A DNA stretch of 64,000 nt. It comes from Photobacterium gaetbulicola Gung47 (GTDB taxonomy: Bacteria; Pseudomonadota; Gammaproteobacteria; Enterobacterales; Vibrionaceae). This document shows, one piece after another, positions 41,543 through 49,815 of the stretch; the first letter of the stretch is position 1; each line of letters opens with the position of its first letter. The stretch is taken from positions 558,001-622,000 of the forward strand of contig CP005974.1 of the NCBI GenBank assembly GCA_000940995.1, read 5' to 3'. The notes beneath the pieces are model-generated. The model was given only the letters and a program-made list of their open reading frames with translations. It did no database searches and was not told the origin of the DNA. The position numbers were made by a program, and so were the translations under genes.

Positions 41543-41899
41543 ATGACAACTTTAGGTTTTGTATTCCGCCAGGCGCCGCATGGTGTTGCCTCGGGCCGTG
41601 AAGGCCTGGATGCTGTGCTGGCGACATCCGCCTATAGCGAAGATATTTCGCTGTTCTTCCACGGCGACGGTGTCTACCAGTTGCTGGATGGTCAGCAGCC
41701 GAAAGAGATTTTGTCACGCGACTATATCGCCACGTTCAAGATGCTCGAACTCTACGATATCGAGCAGGTTTATGTTTGTCTCCAGTCTTTGCAGGCCCGT
41801 GGGCTAACCACGGACGACTTGCTGATTGATGTTATTGCCTGTGAGGCGGCAGAGTTTTCCGACCATCTGCATGCCTGCCATCGCGTGCTGGCATTCTAG
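41543..41899 (+). CDS. tusC: tRNA 2-thiouridine synthesis protein TusC
   Basis: A 118-residue DsrE-like subunit of TusBCD, recognised by LGFVFRQAPHGVASGREGLDAVLATSAY split as FVFRQAPHG and REGLDAVLA, and FFHGDGVYQLL. It has a structural role in the hexameric complex. It starts 10 bp after tusD and is followed by tusB. Confidence 0.94.
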   Translation: MTTLGFVFRQAPHGVASGREGLDAVLATSAYSEDISLFFHGDGVYQLLDGQQPKEILSRDYIATFKMLELYDIEQVYVCLQSLQARGLTTDDLLIDVIACEAAEFSDHLHACHRVLAF

Positions 41900-41922
41900 G
41901 CCCTAATTCGGTGAGGCACCGT

Positions 41923-42216
41923 ATGCTCCATATTTTTACCCGCTCCCCATTTCAGTCCCAAGCTTTTGACGAAGCCGCTGCCGTGATCAGCCAAAATGAC
42001 TCGATTTTGTTGATCCAAGACGCAGTTATCGCTGCTACGGTTGAAAATAGCCCAATTTTTTCGTTCCGCGATGCCGGCGTAAAAATTTATTTACTGGCAG
42101 AGGATTTGACTGCGCGTGGGCTGGAGGGGAAACTCAAGTCTGATATCAATGTTATTGATTATAAAGGTTTTGTTGGCCTTACGGTCGACTGCGAAACGCA
42201 AATAAAGTGGGTCTGA
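41923..42216 (+). CDS. tusB: tRNA 2-thiouridine synthesis protein TusB
   Basis: A 97-residue DsrH-like third subunit of TusBCD. It begins MLHIFTRSPFQS and has the family segments SILLIQDAVIAA and YLLAEDLTARGL. I choose ATG 41923 with GGTGAGG upstream; the GTG inside that ribosome site (41911) opens the same frame but is unlikely as a start. It is followed after 179 bp by rpsL with its own promoter. Confidence 0.92.
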   Translation: MLHIFTRSPFQSQAFDEAAAVISQNDSILLIQDAVIAATVENSPIFSFRDAGVKIYLLAEDLTARGLEGKLKSDINVIDYKGFVGLTVDCETQIKWV

Positions 42217-42296
42217 CAGGCATGCTCAAACCTTGGAAAACCCGTGGATATCAGGTTGATTAAGAAATAATCATTTGATTGATCGCTGGTTACATC

Positions 42297-42325
42297 TTGA
42301 CACCCTTGGGTGCGATGCCTAAAAT
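42297..42325 (+). promoter_or_regulatory. Promoter of the str operon (rpsL)
   Basis: TTGACA (42297-42302) and TAAAAT (42320-42325) with 17-bp spacing, one mismatch from sigma-70 consensus in total. An AT-rich stretch upstream (from about 42257) could be an UP element. The transcript would have a leader of about 65 bases before rpsL. Confidence 0.8.
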
Positions 42326-42395
42326 TTCGCGTCCTCCTGTTGTTGGGAGGCAGATTTTTCACATTTACGAAAGTAATATTTTCAGGAGCTATTTA

Positions 42396-42770
42396 ATGGC
42401 AACTATTAACCAGTTGGTACGTAAGCCACGTGCTAAGCAAGTTGTAAAAAGCAACGTGCCTGCACTAGAAGCGTGCCCACAGAAGCGTGGTGTATGTACT
42501 CGTGTATACACTACTACTCCTAAAAAACCTAACTCAGCACTTCGTAAAGTTTGTCGTGTACGTCTGACAAACGGCTTCGAAGTAACATCGTACATCGGCG
42601 GTGAAGGTCACAACCTTCAGGAGCACTCAGTTGTTCTAATCCGTGGTGGTCGTGTTAAAGACCTTCCGGGTGTGCGTTACCACACCGTTCGTGGTGCACT
42701 TGACTGTGCAGGCGTAAATGACCGTAAACAAGGTCGTTCTAAGTACGGTGTGAAGCGTCCTAAGTCTTAA
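42396..42770 (+). CDS. rpsL: 30S ribosomal protein S12
   Basis: A 124-residue decoding-centre protein. The loop TPKKPNSALR has Lys43 and the second loop RGGRVKDLPGVRYH is unchanged; these are the sites where streptomycin-resistance substitutions occur, so the sequence predicts a sensitive ribosome at this gene. CAGGAG lies ten bases before the ATG. It is first in the str operon rpsL-rpsG-fusA-tuf. Confidence 0.98.
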   Translation: MATINQLVRKPRAKQVVKSNVPALEACPQKRGVCTRVYTTTPKKPNSALRKVCRVRLTNGFEVTSYIGGEGHNLQEHSVVLIRGGRVKDLPGVRYHTVRGALDCAGVNDRKQGRSKYGVKRPKS

Positions 42771-42865
42771 TGGATTCCGTTAAGTAAGGCCAAACACTAA
42801 AATTATTTAATTTTGAAGAAACTGAAAAGTTTTGGATAACCTGAAGAAGACAACGGAGAATATCC

Positions 42866-43336
42866 ATGCCACGTCGTCGCGTAATCGGTCAGCGTAAGAT
42901 CCTTCCAGATCCAAAGTTCAAATCTGAATTGCTGGCAAAATTCGTTAACATCCTAATGGTTGACGGTAAGAAATCTACTGCTGAGAAAATTGTTTACTCT
43001 GCACTAGACACAATGGCTGAGCGTTCTGGTGAAGAACACCTAGCTATCTTTGAAAAAGCTCTTGAAAATGTACGTCCAGCGGTAGAAGTTAAGTCTCGCC
43101 GTGTGGGTGGTTCAACTTACCAGGTGCCTGTAGAAGTACGTCCAGTACGTCGTAACGCACTAGCTATGCGTTGGTTGGTTGAAGCTGCGCGTAAGCGTGG
43201 TGAAAAATCTATGGCTCAGCGTCTTGCAGCTGAAATGCTAGATGCGGCTGACAACAAAGGTTCTGCTGTTAAGAAACGTGAAGACGTTCACCGTATGGCA
43301 GACGCGAACAAAGCGTTCGCACATTACCGCTGGTAA
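42866..43336 (+). CDS. rpsG: 30S ribosomal protein S7
   Basis: A 156-residue head protein that nucleates folding of the 3' domain of 16S rRNA. It starts MPRRRVIGQRKILPDP and holds the RRVGGSTYQVPVEV hairpin that reaches the E site. In E. coli S7 represses its operon by binding the rpsL-rpsG gap; here that gap is 95 bp and AT-rich, but I cannot show the binding structure by eye. Confidence 0.98.
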   Translation: MPRRRVIGQRKILPDPKFKSELLAKFVNILMVDGKKSTAEKIVYSALDTMAERSGEEHLAIFEKALENVRPAVEVKSRRVGGSTYQVPVEVRPVRRNALAMRWLVEAARKRGEKSMAQRLAAEMLDAADNKGSAVKKREDVHRMADANKAFAHYRW

Positions 43337-43357
43337 TCACCTCGGTAATACAAATAG

Positions 43358-43384
43358 GGCGCGGCAAGCTTGGCTTGTCGCGCC
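43358..43384 (+). other. Strong RNA hairpin in the rpsG-fusA gap
   Basis: A twelve-bp stem (43358-43369 with 43373-43384, one G-T pair) and three-base loop. No T-run follows, so it is not a standard terminator. A second hairpin CTAAGG/CCTTAG (43396-43411) lies just before the fusA ribosome site. Together they could affect fusA translation or transcript processing. Confidence 0.6.
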
Positions 43385-43426
43385 TAAACCATACTCTAAG
43401 GACTCCCTTAGTAAGAGGATACTGCC

Positions 43427-45523
43427 GTGGCTCGTAAAACGCCTATCGAGCGCTACCGTAACATCGGTATTTGTGCTCACGTTGACGCCGGTAAAACAAC
43501 AACTACCGAGCGTATCCTGTTCTATACAGGCTTATCTCACAAAATTGGTGAGGTTCACGACGGCGCAGCTACCATGGACTGGATGGAGCAGGAGCAGGAG
43601 CGTGGTATCACTATCACATCTGCTGCCACTACAACCTTCTGGCGTGGTATGGAAGCTCAGTTCCCTGAGCACCGCGTAAACATCATTGATACCCCTGGAC
43701 ACGTTGACTTTACCATCGAGGTAGAGCGTTCATTGCGTGTACTTGATGGTGCGGTTGTTGTTTTCTGTGGTTCATCGGGTGTTGAGCCTCAGTCTGAGAC
43801 CGTTTGGCGTCAGGCTGACAAGTACGAAGTACCGCGTATGGTTTTCGTAAACAAGATGGACCGAGCTGGTGCTGACTTCCTGCGTGTAGTTGACCAGATC
43901 AAAAACCGTCTTGGTGCGAACCCAGTGCCAATTCAGTTGAATATCGGTGCTGAAGACGAATTCAAAGGCGTTGTTGACCTTATCAAGATGAAGGCCATCA
44001 ACTGGAATGAAGATGATCAGGGTATGTCATTTACCTATGAAGACATTCCAGCTGATATGGTTGAGCTTGCTGAGGAATGGCGTCAGAACCTGGTTGAATC
44101 AGCCGCGGAAGCGACTGAAGAGCTGATGGACAAGTACCTTGAAGAAGGTGAGCTGTCTGAAGCGGAAATCAAGGCCGGTCTTCGCCAGCGTACGCTAGCG
44201 AACGAGATCGTACTGGCAACCTGTGGTTCAGCATTCAAAAACAAAGGTGTTCAGGCTGTACTTGATGCAGTGATTGAATTCCTGCCTTCGCCAACGGAAG
44301 TGAAAGCGATCCGCGGTGAAGACGAAAACGGTAACGAAGTTGAGCGCCACTCAAGCGATGACGAACCATTCTCAGCGCTTGCGTTCAAAATCGCGACCGA
44401 CCCATTCGTTGGTACCTTGACCTTCATGCGCGTTTACTCTGGAGTTGTAAATTCAGGCGACACCGTCTACAACTCAGTAAAAGAAAAACGCGAGCGTTTC
44501 GGCCGTATCGTACAGATGCACTCGAACAAGCGTGAAGAAGTGAAGGAAATCCGTGCGGGTGATATCGCGGCAGCGATTGGCCTGAAGAACGTCACCACCG
44601 GTGACACCCTGTGTGACCAGGACCATAAAGTGGTTCTAGAGCGCATGGAATTCCCAGAGCCAGTCATTCAAATCGCTGTTGAGCCTCGCTCTCAGGCTGA
44701 CCAAGAGAAAATGGGTATTGCGCTAGGTAAACTGGCTGCAGAAGATCCATCATTCCGCGTCGAAACAGACGATGAATCTGGTCAGACTTTGATTTCAGGT
44801 ATGGGTGAACTTCACCTAGATATCATCGTTGACCGTATGAAGCGCGAATTCAGCGTTGAATGTAACGTTGGTAAACCGCAGGTGGCATACCGTGAAACGA
44901 TCCGTGGCAAAACGGAAGTGGAAGGTAAGTTTGTCCGCCAGTCTGGTGGTCGCGGTCAATATGGTCACGTATGGCTGAAAATCGAACCGTCGGAGCCTGA
45001 TGAAGGTTTCGTGTTCGTGGACGAAATCGTTGGTGGTGTGGTACCGAAAGAGTACATTGGTGCTGTTGCTAAAGGTATCGAAGAGCAGATGAACAACGGT
45101 GTGCTGGCTGGCTATCCTGTACTGGATGTCAAAGCGACCCTGTTCGACGGTTCTTACCATGACGTTGACTCCAACGAAATGGCATTTAAGATTGCCGGTT
45201 CTATGGCATTCAAGAAAGGTGCGCTACAGGCGGAACCTGTTATTCTTGAGCCATTGATGAAGGTTGAAGTAACCACTCCGGAAGATTGGATGGGTGATGT
45301 CGTTGGTGACCTTAACCGTCGCCGCGGCATGATCGAAGGGATGGACGAAGGCCCTGCTGGCCTGAAGATTGTCCGTGCCAAAGTACCGCTTTCGGAAATG
45401 TTCGGTTACGCAACCGACTTGCGCTCAGCGACCCAGGGTCGTGCGTCATACTCAATGGAATTTAGCGAATACGCTGATGTTCCTAAGAATGTCTCCGACG
45501 CTATTATCGCCGAGCGCGGTTAA
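43427..45523 (+). CDS. fusA: Elongation factor G
   Basis: A 698-residue translocation GTPase. It starts with GTG after AGAGG. G motifs are AHVDAGKTT (G1), DTPGHVDF (G3) and NKMDRAGAD (G4); domains II-V follow, with domain IV containing GKPQVAYRETI and GGRGQYGHV. It also works with RRF in ribosome recycling. It is third in the str operon. Confidence 0.98.
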   Translation: MARKTPIERYRNIGICAHVDAGKTTTTERILFYTGLSHKIGEVHDGAATMDWMEQEQERGITITSAATTTFWRGMEAQFPEHRVNIIDTPGHVDFTIEVERSLRVLDGAVVVFCGSSGVEPQSETVWRQADKYEVPRMVFVNKMDRAGADFLRVVDQIKNRLGANPVPIQLNIGAEDEFKGVVDLIKMKAINWNEDDQGMSFTYEDIPADMVELAEEWRQNLVESAAEATEELMDKYLEEGELSEAEIKAGLRQRTLANEIVLATCGSAFKNKGVQAVLDAVIEFLPSPTEVKAIRGEDENGNEVERHSSDDEPFSALAFKIATDPFVGTLTFMRVYSGVVNSGDTVYNSVKEKRERFGRIVQMHSNKREEVKEIRAGDIAAAIGLKNVTTGDTLCDQDHKVVLERMEFPEPVIQIAVEPRSQADQEKMGIALGKLAAEDPSFRVETDDESGQTLISGMGELHLDIIVDRMKREFSVECNVGKPQVAYRETIRGKTEVEGKFVRQSGGRGQYGHVWLKIEPSEPDEGFVFVDEIVGGVVPKEYIGAVAKGIEEQMNNGVLAGYPVLDVKATLFDGSYHDVDSNEMAFKIAGSMAFKKGALQAEPVILEPLMKVEVTTPEDWMGDVVGDLNRRRGMIEGMDEGPAGLKIVRAKVPLSEMFGYATDLRSATQGRASYSMEFSEYADVPKNVSDAIIAERG

Positions 45524-45538
45524 TCGCAAGATCTATAT

Positions 45539-45560
45539 TGCGCCAATGGCTATTGGCGCA
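45539..45560 (+). other. Hairpin in the fusA-tuf gap
   Basis: A nine-bp perfect stem TGCGCCAAT/ATTGGCGCA with loop GGCT, 15 bp after the fusA stop. AAAATAG follows rather than a T-run, so it is probably a processing or stability element rather than a terminator. Confidence 0.55.
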
Positions 45561-45632
45561 TAAAATAGCAACTTCTGACGCGTCCCATATTAATTTCGGT
45601 GGGGCGTATCATAACTAGGAAGGAACACGATC

Positions 45633-46817
45633 GTGTCTAAAGAAAAATTTGAACGTACGAAACCGCACGTTAACGTTGGTACTATCGGCCACGTTGACCA
45701 CGGTAAAACTACTCTAACTGCTGCTATCTGTACTACTCTAGCTAAAGTATACGGTGGTGAGGCAAAAGACTTCGCATCTATCGATAACGCTCCAGAAGAG
45801 CGCGAGCGTGGTATCACAATCTCTACTTCTCACGTAGAGTACGATACTCCAACTCGTCACTACGCACACGTAGACTGCCCAGGACACGCCGATTACGTTA
45901 AAAACATGATCACTGGTGCTGCGCAGATGGACGGTGGTATCCTAGTTGTTGCTGCAACTGACGGCCCAATGCCTCAGACTCGTGAGCACATCCTACTAGG
46001 CCGTCAGGTTGGTATCCCATACATCATCGTGTTCATGAACAAGTGTGACATGGTTGATGACGAAGAGCTTCTAGAGCTAGTTGAGATGGAAGTTCGTGAA
46101 CTTCTTTCTGAGTACGACTTCCCAGGTGACGACTGCCCAGTAATCATGGGTTCTGCTCTTGGCGCGCTAAACGGCGAGAAAGAGTGGGAAGACAAGATTG
46201 TTGAGCTAGCTGAAGCACTAGACAACTACATCCCAGAGCCAGAGCGTGCGATCGACCGTCCGTTCATCCTACCTATCGAAGATGTATTCTCAATCCAAGG
46301 CCGTGGTACTGTTGTAACTGGTCGTGTTGAGCAGGGTATCATCACTGTAGGTGACGAAGTAGAAATCATCGGTATCAAAGACACTACTACAACTACTTGT
46401 ACTGGTGTTGAGATGTTCCGTAAGCTTCTTGACGAAGGCCGTGCTGGTGAGAACGTTGGTGTTCTTCTACGTGGTACTAAGCGTGACGAAGTTGAGCGTG
46501 GTCAGGTTCTTGCTAAGCCAGGTTCTATCACTCCGCACACTACTTTCGAGTCAGAAGTATACGTTCTGTCTAAAGACGAAGGTGGCCGTCACACGCCATT
46601 CTTCAAAGGCTACCGTCCACAGTTCTACTTCCGTACAACTGACGTAACTGGTACTATCGAGCTACCAGAAGGCGTAGAAATGGTTATGCCTGGTGACAAC
46701 ATCAAGATGGTTGTTACTCTAATCGCTCCTATCGCGATGGACGAAGGTCTACGCTTTGCGATCCGTGAAGGCGGTCGTACAGTAGGTGCTGGTGTTGTTG
46801 CTAAGATCGTTGCTTAA
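45633..46817 (+). CDS. tuf: Elongation factor Tu
   Basis: A 394-residue GTPase that delivers aminoacyl-tRNA to the ribosome. It starts with GTG after AGGAAGGAAC. G1 is GHVDHGKTT, G3 DCPGHADYV, G4 NKCDMVDD; the switch I RGITI and domain III end VGAGVVAKIVA are present. Leucine is coded mainly by CTA and CTT, unlike the CTG-rich genes outside the ribosomal cluster. The gene closes the str operon at a terminator. Confidence 0.98.
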   Translation: MSKEKFERTKPHVNVGTIGHVDHGKTTLTAAICTTLAKVYGGEAKDFASIDNAPEERERGITISTSHVEYDTPTRHYAHVDCPGHADYVKNMITGAAQMDGGILVVAATDGPMPQTREHILLGRQVGIPYIIVFMNKCDMVDDEELLELVEMEVRELLSEYDFPGDDCPVIMGSALGALNGEKEWEDKIVELAEALDNYIPEPERAIDRPFILPIEDVFSIQGRGTVVTGRVEQGIITVGDEVEIIGIKDTTTTTCTGVEMFRKLLDEGRAGENVGVLLRGTKRDEVERGQVLAKPGSITPHTTFESEVYVLSKDEGGRHTPFFKGYRPQFYFRTTDVTGTIELPEGVEMVMPGDNIKMVVTLIAPIAMDEGLRFAIREGGRTVGAGVVAKIVA

Positions 46818-46842
46818 TTTGCAATAGTCTAACGACACTAAG

Positions 46843-46869
46843 AAAAGGGAAGCTTCGGCTTCCCTTTTT
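46843..46869 (+). terminator. Terminator of the str operon
   Basis: AAGGGAAGC/GCTTCCCTT stem capped by a stable TTCG tetraloop and followed by TTTTT, 26 bp after tuf. Confidence 0.93.
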
Positions 46870-46982
46870 GCTATCTGGCTTATGGGTTTGCATTTTTAGT
46901 CATGTTTGTCTTTATATTTGTAAATCGCATAAACCCTAATTTTCTATTGCCAAACGATCTATTGAAGTCGTGGGTTACAACT

Positions 46983-47001
46983 AGTAATGCAAACCATTCT
47001 C
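46983..47001. promoter_or_regulatory. Possible Fur box upstream of bfd
   Basis: On the minus strand GAGAATGGTTTGCATTACT resembles the 19-bp Fur consensus, matching about 12 of 19 positions, and lies 39 bp before the bfd start. Iron control is usual for bfd-bfr in enteric bacteria and vibrios, but the match is only moderate. Confidence 0.4.
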
Positions 47002-47039
47002 GTTTATATTCTTTCCGTCAACACTAGGATGGAATGAAT

Positions 47040-47228
47040 ATGTACGTTTGCCTCTGCCACGGTATTTCCGACAAGAAGATCATGAAACTTGCTGATCAGC
47101 ATGGCATCAGTGATGTCCGCGGTATTCGCCAGTTCACCCCGTTGGGTTCGCAGTGCGGCAAATGCATTCGCCAGGCCAAAGAAGTCATCGAGCAGGCGAC
47201 GGTCACTCGGTACAAGAAAGCCAGCTAA
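47040..47228 (+). CDS. bfd: Bacterioferritin-associated ferredoxin
   Basis: A 62-residue [2Fe-2S] protein that reduces bacterioferritin to release stored iron. The cluster cysteines are in MYVCLCHG (Cys4, Cys6) and GSQCGKCIRQ. I prefer ATG 47040, giving the usual MYVCLCHG N-terminus; an in-frame ATG two codons earlier (47034) is also possible because the ribosome site AGGATGGA spans both. It is followed 82 bp later by its partner gene bfr. Confidence 0.93.
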   Translation: MYVCLCHGISDKKIMKLADQHGISDVRGIRQFTPLGSQCGKCIRQAKEVIEQATVTRYKKAS

Positions 47229-47310
47229 AACACCGCTTTCCACGCTGTCTCTTTTGACACGCTTCCGATCGGTTCTATGCTTATGGGAACTGACAGAGGA
47301 GTGTTTTGCA

Positions 47311-47790
47311 ATGAAAGCTGATCCGAAAATCATCCAGCACCTTAACAAAGTCCTCGGCAACGAGTTGGTTGCCATCAACCAGTATTTCCTCCACGCCCGC
47401 ATGTACAAAGACTGGGGCTTGAAACACCTTGCCGACAAGGAATACCATGAGTCCATCGACGAGATGAACCACGCGGATCATTTGATTGAGCGTATCCTGT
47501 TTTTGGAAGGGCTACCCAACCTGCAAGATCTCGGCAAACTCAATATCGGTGAAGATACCCAGGAAATGCTTGAATGCGACTTAGCGTTGGAGATGGCCGC
47601 GATTCCGGATCTGCGAGATGCGATTGCTTATGCTGAAGAAGTAAGGGACTACGTGTCGCGGGATCTGTTCCAGGATATCCTCGAAGACGAAGAAGAGCAT
47701 GTCGACTGGCTCGAAACTCAGCTTGGCCTGATTGAAAAAATGGGGATAGCCAACTACAACCAGGCCCAGATTGTTGATGTAGACGATTAG
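47311..47790 (+). CDS. bfr: Bacterioferritin
   Basis: A 159-residue iron-storage protein forming a 24-mer with haem between subunits. The diiron ligands are visible in NELVAINQYFLHARM (Glu18), IDEMNHADH (Glu51, His54), LEMAAIPDL (Glu94) and EDEEEHVDWLE (Glu127, His130); Met52 in DEMNH is the haem ligand. A perfect GAGGAG lies eight bases before the ATG. It pairs with bfd upstream, as in E. coli. Confidence 0.97.
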   Translation: MKADPKIIQHLNKVLGNELVAINQYFLHARMYKDWGLKHLADKEYHESIDEMNHADHLIERILFLEGLPNLQDLGKLNIGEDTQEMLECDLALEMAAIPDLRDAIAYAEEVRDYVSRDLFQDILEDEEEHVDWLETQLGLIEKMGIANYNQAQIVDVDD

Positions 47791-47811
47791 GGTAGGGGAG
47801 TGGTGGCGCTT

Positions 47812-47839
47812 GGCTATCGGCCATAGGCAAGTGGCATAA
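47812..47839 (+). repeat. Degenerate GG-led heptamer array, left arm of locus C
   Basis: Four consecutive 7-bp units: GGCTATC, GGCCATA, GGCAAGT, GGCATAA. They begin 21 bp after the bfr stop and face the inverted CATCGCC array 52 bp further on. Confidence 0.6.
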
Positions 47840-47891
47840 CACGAATAACGGTTTCAATTAATGTATTTTGGTGGGGGTGCTTATGATAATG

Positions 47892-47926
47892 CATCGCCCA
47901 TCGCCCATCGCCCATCGCCCATCGCC
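47892..47926 (-). repeat. Tandem array of heptamer CATCGCC, 5 copies, right arm of locus C
   Basis: Five identical 7-bp units. On the minus strand the unit is GGCGATG, the same as the first unit of the left arm at 29498 and one base from the unit of the array at 29527. It lies in the gap between bfr and the S10 promoter. Confidence 0.9.
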
Positions 47927-47971
47927 CCAACAGTCACTTACCACTAATTCTGCCTGATTTTCAAACAAGGC

Positions 47972-47999
47972 TTGCGTTAAAAACTGTGATCTGTATAAT
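47972..47999 (+). promoter_or_regulatory. Promoter of the S10 operon
   Basis: TTGCGT (47972-47977) and a perfect TATAAT (47994-47999) with 16-bp spacing. It is 241 bp before rpsJ, giving a long leader as expected for an S10 operon. Confidence 0.8.
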
Positions 48000-48004
48000 G
48001 CCTC

Positions 48005-48240
48005 CCACTGCCTGAGGATATAGCCTTGTAACTGCAGTTGTGAACCAATAAGCGTTGAGGAAGAAGCTGCTAGTCAGCTTGCTAAATGTATACTCTGACT
48101 TATGTTCGCAGTCATTAAATTGACTGACAATGTGTCCGATAGGGACACTACGTTCACATAAATCAATCGGCATTCTCTCGTCTTTACGAGTCTGAGTGGC
48201 GATATTGTTTGTGTAATTTTTATTATTGGAGCTCTGTCTC
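48005..48240 (+). ncRNA. S10 operon leader with several hairpins (L4-responsive leader by analogy)
   Basis: About 235 bases of untranslated leader containing at least four hairpins: AAGCTG/CAGCTT (48064-48080), CAGTCA/TGACTG (48109-48126), GTGTCC/GGACAC (48132-48148) and CTCGT/ACGAG (48177-48190). In E. coli, L4 binds such a leader to cause attenuation and block translation of the S10 operon. That this leader binds L4 is inferred from position and structure. Confidence 0.6.
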
Positions 48241-48552
48241 ATGCAGAACCAACGTATTCGTATCCGCCTTAAGGCGTTCGATCACCGTTTGATCGATCAG
48301 TCGACTGCGGAAATCGTTGAAACAGCTAAGCGTACTGGCGCGCAGGTTAAGGGTCCAATCCCACTACCTACTCGCAAAGAGCGTTTCACTGTTCTTATTT
48401 CTCCTCACGTTAATAAGGACGCACGTGACCAGTACGAAATCCGTACTCACAAGCGCCTTATCGACATCGTTGAGCCAACAGACAAAACTGTTGACGCTCT
48501 TATGCGTCTAGACCTAGCTGCTGGCGTTGATGTTCAGATCAGCCTAGGTTAA
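48241..48552 (+). CDS. rpsJ: 30S ribosomal protein S10 (NusE)
   Basis: A 103-residue 30S head protein that also joins NusB in transcription antitermination and contacts NusG. It begins MQNQRIRIRLKAFDHRLIDQ, as in E. coli. TTGGAG lies nine bases before the ATG. It is first in the S10 operon behind a long regulatory leader. Confidence 0.98.
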   Translation: MQNQRIRIRLKAFDHRLIDQSTAEIVETAKRTGAQVKGPIPLPTRKERFTVLISPHVNKDARDQYEIRTHKRLIDIVEPTDKTVDALMRLDLAAGVDVQISLG

Positions 48553-48566
48553 GGGGAGATAAGAGA

Positions 48567-49196
48567 ATGATTGGTCTAATCGGTCGTAAAGTGGGCATGA
48601 CCCGCGTATTTACCGAAGATGGCGTTTCTATCCCAGTAACTGTGGTTGAAGTTGAAGCTAACCGCGTTTCTCAGGTTAAATCTGTAGAAACTGACGGCTA
48701 CAACGCAATCCAGGTAACTACTGGTTCAAAGAAAGCTAACCGTGTTTCTAAGCCAGAAGCTGGCCACTTTGCGAAAGCAGGTGTTGAAGCGGGTCGCGGT
48801 CTTTGGGAATTCCGTCTAGAGAACAACGAAGAGTTCGCTGTTGGCGCTGAGCTAACTGTTGAGCTGTTCAACGAAATTAAAAAAGTAGACGTTACTGGTA
48901 CATCTAAGGGTAAAGGCTTCCAGGGTGCTGTTAAGCGCTGGAACTTCCGTACTCAAGATATGACTCACGGTAACTCCTTGTCTCACCGTGCTCCTGGTTC
49001 TATCGGTCAGTGTCAGACTCCAGGTCGCGTATTCAAAGGCAAGAAAATGGCTGGTCACATGGGTGCTGAGCGTGTAACGACTCAGAACCTAGAGATCGTA
49101 CGTGTTGACGCTGAGCGCAATCTGCTTCTTATCAAAGGTGCAGTACCAGGTGCTACAGGTGGCAACGTGATCGTTAAACCAGCTGTTAAAGCGTAA
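48567..49196 (+). CDS. rplC: 50S ribosomal protein L3
   Basis: A 209-residue protein that starts 50S assembly and reaches the peptidyl-transferase centre through the central loop around RTQDMTHGNSLSHRAPGSIG and GRVFKGKKMAGHMG. The Gln residue methylated by PrmB in relatives lies in this loop. Ribosome site AAGGGGAGAT precedes ATG. Confidence 0.98.
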   Translation: MIGLIGRKVGMTRVFTEDGVSIPVTVVEVEANRVSQVKSVETDGYNAIQVTTGSKKANRVSKPEAGHFAKAGVEAGRGLWEFRLENNEEFAVGAELTVELFNEIKKVDVTGTSKGKGFQGAVKRWNFRTQDMTHGNSLSHRAPGSIGQCQTPGRVFKGKKMAGHMGAERVTTQNLEIVRVDAERNLLLIKGAVPGATGGNVIVKPAVKA

Positions 49197-49212
49197 CGTC
49201 GAGGAGTTAGTA

Positions 49213-49815
49213 ATGGAATTGGTAGTCAAAGGCGCTGACGCGCTAACTGTCTCCGAAACTACTTTTGGGCGTGACTTCAATGAAGCGCTTGTACACCAGG
49301 TAGTTGTTGCTTACGCAGCAGGTGCTCGTCAGGGTACACGTGCTCAGAAGACTCGTTCTGACGTTTCTGGTGGTGGTGCTAAACCATGGCGCCAGAAAGG
49401 TACAGGCCGCGCTCGTGCAGGTACAATCCGTAGCCCACTATGGCGTACCGGTGGTGTAACTTTCGCTGCTCGTCCACAGGACCACAGCCAGAAAGTTAAC
49501 AAGAAAATGTACCGTGGTGCTATGAAGAGCATTCTTTCTGAGCTTGTTCGTCAAGAGCGTCTAATCGTTGTTGATGACTTCTCTGTAGAAGCACCTAAAA
49601 CTAAAGCGCTAGTAGCTAAGCTGAAAGAGCTTGAGCTTACTGATGCGCTGATCGTAACTGGCGAACTAGATGAGAATCTATTCCTAGCTGCACGTAACCT
49701 ATACAAAGTAGACGTACGTGATGCTAAGGCAATCGACCCAGTTAGCTTGATCGCTTTCGATAAAGTTGTGATGACTGCAGCAGCAGTTAAAGCAGTTGAG
49801 GAGATGCTAGCATGA
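49213..49815 (+). CDS. rplD: 50S ribosomal protein L4
   Basis: A 200-residue protein whose loop (KPWRQKGTGRARAGTIRSP) lines the exit tunnel beside L22, a region where macrolide-resistance changes occur. In E. coli L4 is also the autoregulator of the S10 operon. Ribosome site GAGGAG precedes the ATG. It overlaps rplW by four bases. Confidence 0.98.
   Translation: MELVVKGADALTVSETTFGRDFNEALVHQVVVAYAAGARQGTRAQKTRSDVSGGGAKPWRQKGTGRARAGTIRSPLWRTGGVTFAARPQDHSQKVNKKMYRGAMKSILSELVRQERLIVVDDFSVEAPKTKALVAKLKELELTDALIVTGELDENLFLAARNLYKVDVRDAKAIDPVSLIAFDKVVMTAAAVKAVEEMLA

Noticed and set aside
47961..48242. 93-codon minus-strand ORF in the S10 leader
   Set aside because: It lies over the promoter and structured leader of rpsJ and has no family resemblance.
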